Source of the DNA: Mycolicibacterium hodleri
GTDB lineage: Bacteria; Actinomycetota; Actinomycetes; Mycobacteriales; Mycobacteriaceae
Length of the DNA stretch: 64,000 bases
Assembly: GCF_025822245.1 (NCBI RefSeq)
Contig: NZ_JACKTL010000020.1
Span: 1-64,000 of the forward strand
Direction: 5' to 3'
The position numbers and the translations under genes are program-made. Every line of letters starts with the position of its first letter. Within the stretch, counting starts at the first letter, position 1. Below, in pieces: positions 16,826-24,692 of the stretch. A model generated the notes under the pieces. The model saw only the letters and a list, made by a program, of their open reading frames with translations, had not been told where the DNA came from and searched no databases.

Positions 16826-18304
16826 GTGGACTTGCTTCTCGGAATCGACATGGGCACCGGAAGCACGAAGGGTGTCCTGGTGGACCCGGCGGGCGTCGTG
16901 CTGGCGTCGGCGACGATCCCGCATTCGATGAGCCTTCCGCGGCCCGGCTGGGCCGAGGTCGACGCCGAGGCCACGTGGTGGCGCGAGGTGTGCGAGATGA
17001 GCAAACGGCTGACGCGGGAGGTGCCTCCCGGGTCCACGGTGGCCGCGATGTGCGTCAGTGGGGTTGGTCCGTGCCTGGTGCTCTGCGACGACGACCTGAA
17101 CCCGCTTCGGCCGGCGATCCTCTACGGCGTCGACACCCGGGCGACCGCCGAAATACGGTCCCTGACAGAGGAATTCGGGGCCGACGCGATCCTGGAACAA
17201 GCCGGCACGCTGCTGTCCAGTCAGGCGGTCGGGCCAAAGCTGGAATGGGTCCGGCGACACGAGCCCGACGTGTTCGCCCAGGCTACGGGGTGGTACGGAT
17301 CCAACTCCTACGTCGCCGCCAAGCTCACCGGCGAGTACGCGATCGACCACCACACCGCCAGTCAGTGCGACCCGCTGTACGCGACGCGTGACTTCCGGTG
17401 GAACACCGAATGGGCGACACGGATCTGTGGACACCTGCCACTGCCCCGCTTGGTGTGGCCCCAGGAGGTCGTCGGGCGCGTGCACGCCGAGGCGGCCGCC
17501 GCCACCGGGGTTCCCCGGGGCACGCCCGTGGTGGCCGGCACGGTCGACGCGTACGCCGAGGCGTTCTCGGTCGGCGTCCGAAACCCCGGTGACCAGATGC
17601 TGATGTACGGCTCGACCATGTTCCTGGTGCAGATCATCGACGAGTACCACAGCGATCCCGCACTGTGGACGACGGCGGGCATCGAGCCTGGATCGTTGGC
17701 GTTGGCGGCGGGCACGTCCACGGCGGGCACCATGATCGGCTGGTTGCAGACCATCACCGGCGGTGCGTCCTTCGACGAGTTGACCGCCGAGGCGGCGGCG
17801 GTCCCGGCTGGCTCCGAGGGACTGATCGCGCTGCCGTATCTGGCGGGGGAGCGGACCCCGGTGTTCGACCCCGACGCCCGGGGCCTGTTTGCCGGTCTGA
17901 CCCTGCGCCACGGACGCGGACACTTGTTCCGAGCGGCCTACGAGGGCATCGGCTTCGGGGTCAGGCAGATCCTGGAGATGTTCGACGACGCGCACACCGG
18001 ACGCCGGACCGTGGCCGTCGGTGGCGGGCTGCGCAGTCCCGTCTGGGCGCAGGCGGTCAGCGACATCACCGGCCGTCCGCAATTGGTCGCCGAGCAGGGG
18101 ATCGGTGCGAGCTACGGCGGTGCGCTCATGGCTGCAATCGGTGTGGAACTGGTTGCCCCGCAGACGGACTGGGCCACGATCACCCACGAGATCACCCCGA
18201 ACCCGGACCACCGTGCGATGTACGACGAACTGTACGGCGTGTGGCGTGAGCTGTATCCCGCCACCAGGTCGCTGGTGCACCAGCTCGGTAAGCTCGGCAG
18301 GTGA
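16826..18304 (+). CDS. FGGY-family carbohydrate kinase (xylulokinase-like)
   Basis: The 492-residue protein has the FGGY phosphate-1 loop LLGIDMGTGSTKGVLVD at the N-terminus, a sugar-binding region around GSNSYVAAKLTGEYAIDHHTAS, and the C-terminal motif RTVAVGGGLRSPVWAQAVSDITGRP. It would phosphorylate a sugar or polyol with ATP. The family includes xylulose, ribulose, glycerol and erythritol kinases, and sequence alone does not separate these. It stands alone between a cupin gene and an HNH gene, 5 kb from the polyol operon, which has its own kinase; a link to that operon is possible but not supported by position. Confidence 0.83.
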   Translation: MDLLLGIDMGTGSTKGVLVDPAGVVLASATIPHSMSLPRPGWAEVDAEATWWREVCEMSKRLTREVPPGSTVAAMCVSGVGPCLVLCDDDLNPLRPAILYGVDTRATAEIRSLTEEFGADAILEQAGTLLSSQAVGPKLEWVRRHEPDVFAQATGWYGSNSYVAAKLTGEYAIDHHTASQCDPLYATRDFRWNTEWATRICGHLPLPRLVWPQEVVGRVHAEAAAATGVPRGTPVVAGTVDAYAEAFSVGVRNPGDQMLMYGSTMFLVQIIDEYHSDPALWTTAGIEPGSLALAAGTSTAGTMIGWLQTITGGASFDELTAEAAAVPAGSEGLIALPYLAGERTPVFDPDARGLFAGLTLRHGRGHLFRAAYEGIGFGVRQILEMFDDAHTGRRTVAVGGGLRSPVWAQAVSDITGRPQLVAEQGIGASYGGALMAAIGVELVAPQTDWATITHEITPNPDHRAMYDELYGVWRELYPATRSLVHQLGKLGR

Positions 18305-18320
18305 TGTCGGACCCCGCTCC

Positions 18321-18332
18321 TAGAATGGTGGC
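18321..18332 (+). promoter_or_regulatory. -10 box TAGAAT for the HNH gene
   Basis: TAGAAT at 18321-18326 lies 6 nt before ATG 18333, with no ribosome-binding site, fitting a leaderless transcript. Confidence 0.45.
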
Positions 18333-19667
18333 ATGTCCTCGGCGACAACGTCTTTGAGCTCTCAGGAGCGCATGGAGTTGTTGTTCGGGGAGATGGAGGA
18401 GTTGGCCGGGCAGCGCAATGCGATCGACAGTAGGTTGGTGGAGATCGCCGCCGAGATCGAGGGTGACGGGATTTGGGGTGCCACCGGGGTGCGGTCGGTG
18501 CCGGCGTTGGTGGCCTGGAAGTTGGGGATTTCGCCGCGCAACGCGGAGACGATGGTGACGGTGGCGCGGCGGCTCGAGGAGTTCCCCAGGTGTGCGGCGA
18601 TGATGCGCGACGGTCAGCTGTCGTTGGATCAGATCGGGGTGATCGCCGAGCGGGCCGGTGAGGGGTCCGACGAGCATTACGCCCAGCTGGCGTCGGTGGC
18701 CACGGTGACCCAGCTGCGTTTTGCGATCACGCTCGAACCCCGTCCCACGCCCGACCGGACGCCGGAGCCGGAGCGGTCGTTCCGTAAGACCGTCGGCGAG
18801 ACGTCCACCACCTACAAGATCACGCTGCCGAAGGTGGAGGCGGCGAAGTTCGAGGCGGGGTTGGACTCGCACCGCGACGCGTTGATCGCCGAGTGGCGAC
18901 GCGACCACGGCGGTGACTCCGACACCGACCACTCCGACACCGACCACTCCGACACCGATGCCGATGACTACGTCGGCGACGTGCACGGCGGTGCCCGGCA
19001 CGGCGAGACTGCGGAGGAAGTCTCGGTTCGGGTGCCGCCGTTCCCCACCACCGTCGACGCGTTCACCAGCCTGGTGGAGGCCGGGTGGGACGCCGACGTG
19101 GCGCGGCGTCCGCATGGTCAGCACACCACCGTGGTCGTCCACCTCGACGTCGAGAACCGCAACGCCGCGCTACATCTCGGATCGTTCCTGTCCGACGGGG
19201 ACCGCCGGCTCCTGATGTGTGAAGCGGATTGTGAGATCTGGCTGGAACGCCACGGCCAGGTGATCGGCTCCGGGCGGGCCACCCGGCAGATCAGCCGCCG
19301 CCTGCGCCGGGCGTTGGAGCACCGCGACCGCTGCTGCGTGGTCCCCGGGTGCGGGGCGACCCGCGGTTTGCACGCCCACCACCTCCGGCATTGGGAGGAC
19401 GGCGGGCCGACCGACCTCGACAACCTGGTGTTGCTCTGCCCCTTCCACCACCGTCTGCACCACAGTGGCGGGATCACCATCACCGGCCCCGCCGCACACC
19501 TCGTCGTCACCGACGCCGACGGCGAACCACTGAACCCGGGATCATTGGCCCGCACACCGACCCAACCCCCACCGGCGGTGAAACCGTGCCGCGGCCCGCT
19601 CGGGGAACGCGCCCAATGGTGGTGGTACACACCGTTCGAACCCCAACCACCACCCACGACAAGCTGA
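18333..19667 (+). CDS. DUF222/13E12-type HNH endonuclease protein
   Basis: A 444-residue protein with the DUF222 helical region (about residues 10-320) and a C-terminal HNH nuclease domain at about 333-380. The latter reads CCVVPGCGATRGLHAHHLRHWEDGG, then DLDNLVLLCPFHHRLHH, including a CxxxxC pair and the HH...N...H metal/catalytic residues. Such genes are numerous in mycobacteria (13E12 repeat family) and are thought to be mobile or homing-like, but no role is proven. No inverted repeats or transposase flank it. A linker near residues 193-210 carries tandem SDTDH repeats. Confidence 0.86.
   Translation: MSSATTSLSSQERMELLFGEMEELAGQRNAIDSRLVEIAAEIEGDGIWGATGVRSVPALVAWKLGISPRNAETMVTVARRLEEFPRCAAMMRDGQLSLDQIGVIAERAGEGSDEHYAQLASVATVTQLRFAITLEPRPTPDRTPEPERSFRKTVGETSTTYKITLPKVEAAKFEAGLDSHRDALIAEWRRDHGGDSDTDHSDTDHSDTDADDYVGDVHGGARHGETAEEVSVRVPPFPTTVDAFTSLVEAGWDADVARRPHGQHTTVVVHLDVENRNAALHLGSFLSDGDRRLLMCEADCEIWLERHGQVIGSGRATRQISRRLRRALEHRDRCCVVPGCGATRGLHAHHLRHWEDGGPTDLDNLVLLCPFHHRLHHSGGITITGPAAHLVVTDADGEPLNPGSLARTPTQPPPAVKPCRGPLGERAQWWWYTPFEPQPPPTTS
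18918..18959 (+). repeat. 15-bp tandem repeat inside the HNH gene
   Basis: TCCGACACCGACCAC occurs twice in tandem (18918-18932 and 18933-18947), followed by a partial third copy to 18959. The unit length is a multiple of 3, so copy-number change would lengthen the SDTDH linker in frame. Confidence 0.8.
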
Positions 19668-19704
19668 CCGGTCGCACGTCGACGGCGTTGGCGGATAACC
19701 AAAT

Positions 19705-20697
19705 TCACGCATGCGCGTGGATCAGTCGTCCATGTGAGATCAGGGATGCGGTCTGCTTGAGCCGCTGGGCGCGGACGCTCACGTCGTAGCTCTGAACGTG
19801 CTCGACGGCGGCGAACTCCTCGGAGAGGTAGCGGTAGAGGTGGTCGACGTCGCGGCAAATGGCGATGGCCATCAGGTTGTTTCGACCGCTGATGGCGGCC
19901 ACTGAGGCAATCTCGGGGTGTGCCGCGATCTGCCGACCGACGCCGTCGAGGTGTGGCGGCGCGGTCGTCAGCCAAATCATCGCGTTGACGTCGAACCCAA
20001 GACGTTGGGGCAGGACGTCGAGGTCGTAGGTCAAGGTGCCCGCGGCCTCGAGCGCGGCGAGGCGGCGCGCCACCCGAGGCGTGGACCACCCGGTGTCTTG
20101 GGCCAGGCGCGAGTGGGGTGCGCGGCCGTCCGCGGCGAGCGCGTCGAAGAGTGGTTGGTCCTCGTCGGTTGGCGCCGCAGGCCGAACGGTCGGCGGCGCG
20201 GCGGTGGACCGCTGCAGGACGTGACGGACCTGATCGGCGTCCAGGGTGTGACCGTAGGCGGTCCACGGTTCGGTGCCCACCTCACCGAACGTGTGGAGGA
20301 TCAGGTCGACGTCGAGGTCGAGCACCGACGTGGTGCGCGGCAGCCGACGGAGCAGTCCGTCGGGGCCTTCGGCCAGCGGTGCGCGGACGACGCATACCAG
20401 CTCGCTCCAGCCCGAGAGGATGTTGGCGTGGGTGACCTCCGGTCGCCGCACCAGGGCCTCGGCGAGGCGTGGGATGTCGTCGGGTTTGGCGTGGACGCGG
20501 ACCACCCACTGGGCGTCACCGTGCACCCTCGGGTTCAGCAGACCGACGACGCGCACCGCGCCGTCACGGCGCAGCCGGTGGTAGCGGCGGGCCACCGTCT
20601 GTTCGGGCGCGTCGACCGTGTCGGCGATCAGGCGGAACGACGCCCTCGGTGAGATCTGGAGCGCGTGAATGATGTGGCCGTCGAGGGCATCGATCAT
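19705..20697 (-). CDS. Two-module Lrp/AsnC-family transcriptional regulator
   Basis: The 330-residue protein contains two AsnC-like units in tandem. The first is a helix-turn-helix starting LDGHIIHALQISPRASFRLIAD with an effector domain. The second starts PLFDALAADGRAPHSRLAQDTGWSTPRVARRLAAL with its own RAM-like domain, ending near SVRAQRLKQTASLI. Usual Lrp proteins are about 150 residues with one unit. ATG 20697 is preferred; GTG 20715 would add six residues. It is divergent from an SDR/luciferase-like gene pair, which it probably regulates, with the effector unknown. Confidence 0.85.
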   Translation of the reverse strand: MIDALDGHIIHALQISPRASFRLIADTVDAPEQTVARRYHRLRRDGAVRVVGLLNPRVHGDAQWVVRVHAKPDDIPRLAEALVRRPEVTHANILSGWSELVCVVRAPLAEGPDGLLRRLPRTTSVLDLDVDLILHTFGEVGTEPWTAYGHTLDADQVRHVLQRSTAAPPTVRPAAPTDEDQPLFDALAADGRAPHSRLAQDTGWSTPRVARRLAALEAAGTLTYDLDVLPQRLGFDVNAMIWLTTAPPHLDGVGRQIAAHPEIASVAAISGRNNLMAIAICRDVDHLYRYLSEEFAAVEHVQSYDVSVRAQRLKQTASLISHGRLIHAHA

Positions 20698-20795
20698 GGG
20701 GATAACGGTACGCACTCATGGCGAACGTTGACGATTTCCAACCGTCTCGTGCGGGATCGTGGCTGACTCCCACGTTCCGCTGGCAGGCTCGGGCC

Positions 20796-21551
20796 ATGCA
20801 CTGGACGGACGACACGATCCTCATCACCGGCGGCGGCAGCGGCATCGGAGCAGGTCTCGCCGCCGCCCTGCACCGGGCCGGCAACCAGGTCGTCATCGCC
20901 GGGCGCCGTAGGGAGGCGCTGCACGCCGTGGCGCGCCGGCACCCCGGTATCGCGTACCTGCCGCTGGACCAGAGCGACGCGGGCGCCGTCCGCACCTTCG
21001 CCGACGAGGTCCTGAAACGCCATCCGCGGTTGAACGTGCTGATCAACAACGCGGGAATCGTGCGCACCGAAGATCTGCACGCCCCAGATCCGGACGTCAT
21101 GGGCGACGTGGTCTCGACGAACTTGCTCGGTCCGCTCCTGCTCACCGCGCATCTGCTGCCCGCGCTCGGGCGCAGGCCGTCCGCGGCGATCGTGAACGTC
21201 ACCTCCTCACTCGCCTTCGTGCCCAAGGCTGACCTTCCCACCTACTGTGCCACCAAGGCGGCGATGCACTCCTACACCGAGTCGCTGCGATTCCAGTTGC
21301 GCGACAGCCGGATTCGAGTGATCGAGATCCCGCCGCCCCGGGTCTACACCGAGGAGGACGCGGTCGACGACGACGCTGGCGTGGGCGTGGACGGCTTCGT
21401 CCGGGACGTCATGTCGCAGCTGACCTCTCGATCCGCGACGCGCGAGGTCGTCGTCGACGCCGCCGCGCTGCTGCGGTTCGCCGAACGCCGCGGCGACTAC
21501 CAAGAGGTGTACGCGAAGGTCAACGACAAGGAACTGAAGGGGACCCCATGA
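20796..21551 (+). CDS. Short-chain dehydrogenase/reductase (DltE-like)
   Basis: A classical SDR of 251 residues. The cofactor motif is TGGGSGIGAGLAAAL, NNAG is present near residue 86, and the catalytic serine (VTSS) is followed by Y150 and K154 in TYCATKAA. The GRR after the second strand suggests NADP(H) preference. Substrate unknown; the closest pattern is the DltE-type oxidoreductases. ATG 20796 is preferred over an upstream start because the Rossmann strand begins here. Its stop overlaps the ATG of the luciferase-like gene. It is divergent from the AsnC regulator. Confidence 0.85.
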   Translation: MHWTDDTILITGGGSGIGAGLAAALHRAGNQVVIAGRRREALHAVARRHPGIAYLPLDQSDAGAVRTFADEVLKRHPRLNVLINNAGIVRTEDLHAPDPDVMGDVVSTNLLGPLLLTAHLLPALGRRPSAAIVNVTSSLAFVPKADLPTYCATKAAMHSYTESLRFQLRDSRIRVIEIPPPRVYTEEDAVDDDAGVGVDGFVRDVMSQLTSRSATREVVVDAAALLRFAERRGDYQEVYAKVNDKELKGTP

Positions 21552-22405
21552 AGATTGGCATCGGATTGCCCAACCACATCGCCGAAGTCGCCGGGACGGT
21601 GGTCGTCGAGTGTGCGCGTCGCGCCGAGCAGCGTGGGTTCGACGCCGTGACCACGATCGACCGACTGATCTACCCAAGCCTCGACTCGGTGACCACCCTG
21701 GCGCTGGCCGCAGGTGCCACCTCGCACGTCGACCTGGTGACCAACGTCCTGCTGGCGCCGCTCTACCCGCCGGTCCTCCTGGCCAAGCAACTGGCGACCC
21801 TGTCCGACGCTTCCGGCGGTCGGCTCGTCCTCGGCGTCGGAGTCGGCGCCCGACCCGACGACTATCGCGGTGCCGGAGTCGAGTTCGATTCTCGGGGGCC
21901 GATTCTGGACGACGCCGCGAACGTCTGGCGCCGGGTGTGGTCGGGTGAGCCCTTCGACGGTGAGACGGCGCTGTGCCCGGCGCCGGTGACCATCCCCGTG
22001 CTGTTCGGTGGAAAGGGGAAACCCACGTTGCGACGGGTGGCCACGCTCGGCGACGGCTGGGCCGGTGGCGCCGTGCGCGACTACGAGACCCAGGCGTCCT
22101 TCGCCGAGCAGATCCGCGCGGGGTGGGTGAAGGCGGGCCGTGCGGGCCGTCCGCTGATGCAGACGTCGGTGAACTTCGCCCTCGGCGACGATTCCGTCGT
22201 CGCGGAGGGACGGCGCAGCCTGGGCCGGTACTACGGCAACAAGCCGGACTACGCGGCGCTCAACGTCGCGGACATGGTGGCCACGCCGGAGGATGCCCAC
22301 GGCACGGTGCAGCGGTATCGCGACATGGGCTTCGACCGGTTGCTGTTCCATCCGAGCGTGGCCTCGCTGGACCAGGTCGACCGCCTCGCCGACGCCGTGC
22401 TGTAG
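21548..22405 (+). CDS. LLM-class (luciferase-like) flavin-dependent oxidoreductase
   Basis: The 285-residue TIM-barrel protein shows family signatures KIGIGLPNHIAE at the N-terminus, ATSHVDLVTNVLLAPLYPPVLLAKQLATLSDASGGRLVLGVGVGARPDDY, and RRVATLGDGWAGG. In mycobacteria these enzymes use F420 or FMN; which one cannot be told here. The ATGA overlap with the SDR gene and their joint divergence from the AsnC regulator suggest a two-enzyme pathway, for example reduction or oxidation of one unknown small molecule. Convergent with the SorC regulator gene; stops lie 1 bp apart. Confidence 0.85.
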   Translation: MKIGIGLPNHIAEVAGTVVVECARRAEQRGFDAVTTIDRLIYPSLDSVTTLALAAGATSHVDLVTNVLLAPLYPPVLLAKQLATLSDASGGRLVLGVGVGARPDDYRGAGVEFDSRGPILDDAANVWRRVWSGEPFDGETALCPAPVTIPVLFGGKGKPTLRRVATLGDGWAGGAVRDYETQASFAEQIRAGWVKAGRAGRPLMQTSVNFALGDDSVVAEGRRSLGRYYGNKPDYAALNVADMVATPEDAHGTVQRYRDMGFDRLLFHPSVASLDQVDRLADAVL

Positions 22406-22406
22406 A

Positions 22407-23435
22407 TCAGTCGGTCAGTGCGGGACTGGTCAAGATGTCGTTGGCCGTCACCGGGTCGGTGACCAGACGGTTGAAGTAACCGCCGCGCGCGCCGGCGATG
22501 ATCGACTCGACCTTCTCCTTGCCGATGGCCACGGCGATCGTCGCCGGAATGTGCCGCAGGACTTCGAGTTCGACGGCGATCAGGCGGTCGCCGTTCTCGA
22601 AGTCGACCGGCTGGCCGTCGCGGTCGTAGAACCGCGAACACACGTCCCCGACGGCGGAGCGCAACGACGTCGAGCCCGTCGGGACGAACCGGGGGATGTC
22701 CGAGCGGGTCAGCGGGGGAGCGCCGATGCCCATCAGCGCGCACCGCGCGTGGGGCCAAAGATGAAGCACCCGTTGGATGCTCGGATCGTTCAGCAGCGAC
22801 TGGTAGAGCTCCACGCCGGGCAGGCCGGGGGCGAAGAGGTAGTTCGCCCGGCCGCCGATCCGGTTGGCGACCAGGCGGGTGATCTCGTTGGTCTGGTACC
22901 ACTCCTCGGGCTGGTCGTGGCCGCCGACTGTCGGGGCGACGACGACGCCGGGTAGCGGCGTCAGCTCGTACTGGGCCACTTCGTACACCGTGCGTCCGGA
23001 CGACACCAGCAGCACGTCGCCCGGCAGCAGCCCGGCCTCGCCGAGTGCGCGCGCCACGGCGGGTGCGAGAACGCGTCCCATCACGTCGACGACGGTGCGG
23101 CCCGAGCCCGGAGCCGGGAGTTGCGCGCTGAGGTAGACCGACGTGACGTTGAGTGCTCGGGCCAGCCGATCGGCCAGGTCACCGGTGCGCGCCTCGGCGG
23201 GTGGCACCACCTCGATGCGGACGATGCCTTGCCGCTTGGCTTCCGACAGCAGCCTGCTGACGGTGGCGCGGCTGGTCCCGAGTCGTTCGGCCACCTCGGC
23301 TTGGGTGGCGTCGTCCTCGTAGTACAGCCGGGCCGCCGTGTACAGCAGCGAGGCGGCGAAGTGACTGGCCTCGCCGTCCTGGGGAACGGAGTCGACCGGT
23401 TCATTCGCCGGCATGGGCTGAGCCGACCTGGGCAT
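22407..23435 (-). CDS. SorC/DeoR-type sugar-binding transcriptional regulator of the polyol operon
   Basis: A 342-residue protein with an N-terminal helix-turn-helix (TARLYYEDDATQAEVAERLGTSRATVSRLLSEAKRQGIVRIEV) and the large SorC effector domain, seen in LLVSSGRTVYEVAQ, APTVGGHDQPEEW, GIGAPPL and AVGDVCSRFYDRDGQPVD. SorC proteins bind phosphorylated sugars. EryD, the erythritol regulator of Brucella, belongs to this family. It is divergent from the eltD-like gene and probably binds the repeats at 23466-23520. I place the start at ATG 23435; ATG 23414 is also possible, while starts further upstream would run into the operators. Confidence 0.88.
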   Translation of the reverse strand: MPRSAQPMPANEPVDSVPQDGEASHFAASLLYTAARLYYEDDATQAEVAERLGTSRATVSRLLSEAKRQGIVRIEVVPPAEARTGDLADRLARALNVTSVYLSAQLPAPGSGRTVVDVMGRVLAPAVARALGEAGLLPGDVLLVSSGRTVYEVAQYELTPLPGVVVAPTVGGHDQPEEWYQTNEITRLVANRIGGRANYLFAPGLPGVELYQSLLNDPSIQRVLHLWPHARCALMGIGAPPLTRSDIPRFVPTGSTSLRSAVGDVCSRFYDRDGQPVDFENGDRLIAVELEVLRHIPATIAVAIGKEKVESIIAGARGGYFNRLVTDPVTANDILTSPALTD

Positions 23436-23465
23436 GGACGCAGTATGGCACCGCACCGGAACCCC

Positions 23466-23520
23466 TGCACATCTGTTCAGAGAAGAATTTTGCTGAACAA
23501 TCGTTCTGGACAAATGTGCA
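23466..23520. promoter_or_regulatory. SorC operator array (three half-sites)
   Basis: TGCACATCTGTTCAG (23466-23480) is matched at 13 of 15 positions by the reverse complement of CTGGACAAATGTGCA (23506-23520). Between them lies CTGAACA (23493-23499), a perfect inverse of TGTTCAG (23474-23480) and, 13 bp before CTGGACA, in direct orientation with it. It sits in the regulator/dehydrogenase gap, upstream of a GATAAT box at 23528-23533. Confidence 0.6.
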
Positions 23521-23566
23521 AGCGCTCGATAATGTGACCTCAGCCACAGCCGAAGGAGCTCCTGAA

Positions 23567-24655
23567 ATGCCCGAACAGATCCCAGAGAAGATGCAGGCCG
23601 TCGTCTGTCACGGTCCCAACGACTACCGCCTCGAGGAGGTCGCGGTCCCGCAGCGCAAGCCCGGCGAAGCGCTGATCCGGGTCGAGGCGGTCGGCATCTG
23701 CGCCAGCGATCTGAAGTGCTACCACGGGGCGGCCAAGTTCTGGGGTGACGAGAACCGTCCCGCCTGGACCGAGACGATGGTCATCCCCGGCCACGAATTC
23801 GTCGGTCGCGTCGTCGAACTCGACGACGCCGCCGCCAGCCGATGGGGCATCGCCGTCGGCGACCGCGTCACCTCAGAGCAGATCGTGCCCTGCTGGGAGT
23901 GCCGCTTCTGCAAGCGTGGGCAGTACCACATGTGCCAGCCCCACGACCTGTACGGATTCAAGCGCCGCACCCCCGGGGCCATGGCCGGGTACATGACCTA
24001 CCCGGTGGAAGCGTTGGTGCACAAGATCTCCGGTGACATCCCGCCCGCACACGCCGCCTTCGTCGAGCCGCTGTCGTGCTCGCTGCACGCCGTCGAGCGG
24101 GCCCAGATCACGTTCGAGGACACCGTCGTCGTGGCCGGTTGTGGGCCCATCGGACTGGGCATGATCGCCGGCGCCCGCGCCAAGAATCCGATGCACGTCA
24201 TCGCGTTGGACATGGCGCCCGAGAAGCTGGCGCTCGCCAAGAAATGCGGTGCCGACATCACGATCAACATCGCCTCCGAAGACGTCGAGAAGATCGTCAA
24301 GGACCTCACCGGCGGCTACGGCGCCGACGTCTACCTGGAGGGCACCGGACACCCGTCCGCCGTGCCGCAGGGACTCAACTCCCTGCGCAAGCTGGGGCGG
24401 TACGTCGAGTACGGCGTCTTCGGTAGTGACGTCACGGTCGACTGGAGCATCATCAGCGACGACAAGGAGCTCGACGTCCTCGGTGCACACCTCGGACCGT
24501 ACTGCTGGCCGGCGGCCATCAAGATGATCGAGTCCGGCGTGCTTCCCCTCGACGAGATCTGCACCCACCAACTGCCGCTCAGCGAGTTCCAGAAGGGCTT
24601 GGACCTCGTCGGCAGCGGCAAGGAATCGGTCAAGGTCTCCCTGATCCCGGCGTAG
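23567..24655 (+). CDS. eltD: Zinc-dependent polyol dehydrogenase, erythritol/L-threitol dehydrogenase-like
   Basis: A 362-residue medium-chain dehydrogenase. Catalytic zinc ligands are C45 and H76-E77 (GHE motif). The structural zinc site is C109, C112, C115 and C123, and the Rossmann motif is AGCGPIGLG. The whole sequence agrees with what I recall of M. smegmatis EltD, which oxidises erythritol and L-threitol to a tetrulose with NAD. The start has an AAGGAG site at 23553-23558. It is the first gene of a nearly overlapping operon with a sugar importer, a DhaKL-type kinase and an RpiB isomerase, which supports a polyol catabolic role. Another polyol as substrate cannot be excluded. Confidence 0.85.
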   Translation: MPEQIPEKMQAVVCHGPNDYRLEEVAVPQRKPGEALIRVEAVGICASDLKCYHGAAKFWGDENRPAWTETMVIPGHEFVGRVVELDDAAASRWGIAVGDRVTSEQIVPCWECRFCKRGQYHMCQPHDLYGFKRRTPGAMAGYMTYPVEALVHKISGDIPPAHAAFVEPLSCSLHAVERAQITFEDTVVVAGCGPIGLGMIAGARAKNPMHVIALDMAPEKLALAKKCGADITINIASEDVEKIVKDLTGGYGADVYLEGTGHPSAVPQGLNSLRKLGRYVEYGVFGSDVTVDWSIISDDKELDVLGAHLGPYCWPAAIKMIESGVLPLDEICTHQLPLSEFQKGLDLVGSGKESVKVSLIPA

Positions 24656-24692
24656 TCCACCATCCCCGCAGGACCCCACGAAGGACACGAAG

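Noticed and set aside
18333..19667. HNH gene as part of an insertion sequence or prophage
   Set aside because: No transposase, terminal inverted repeats, target duplication or phage genes are visible around it.
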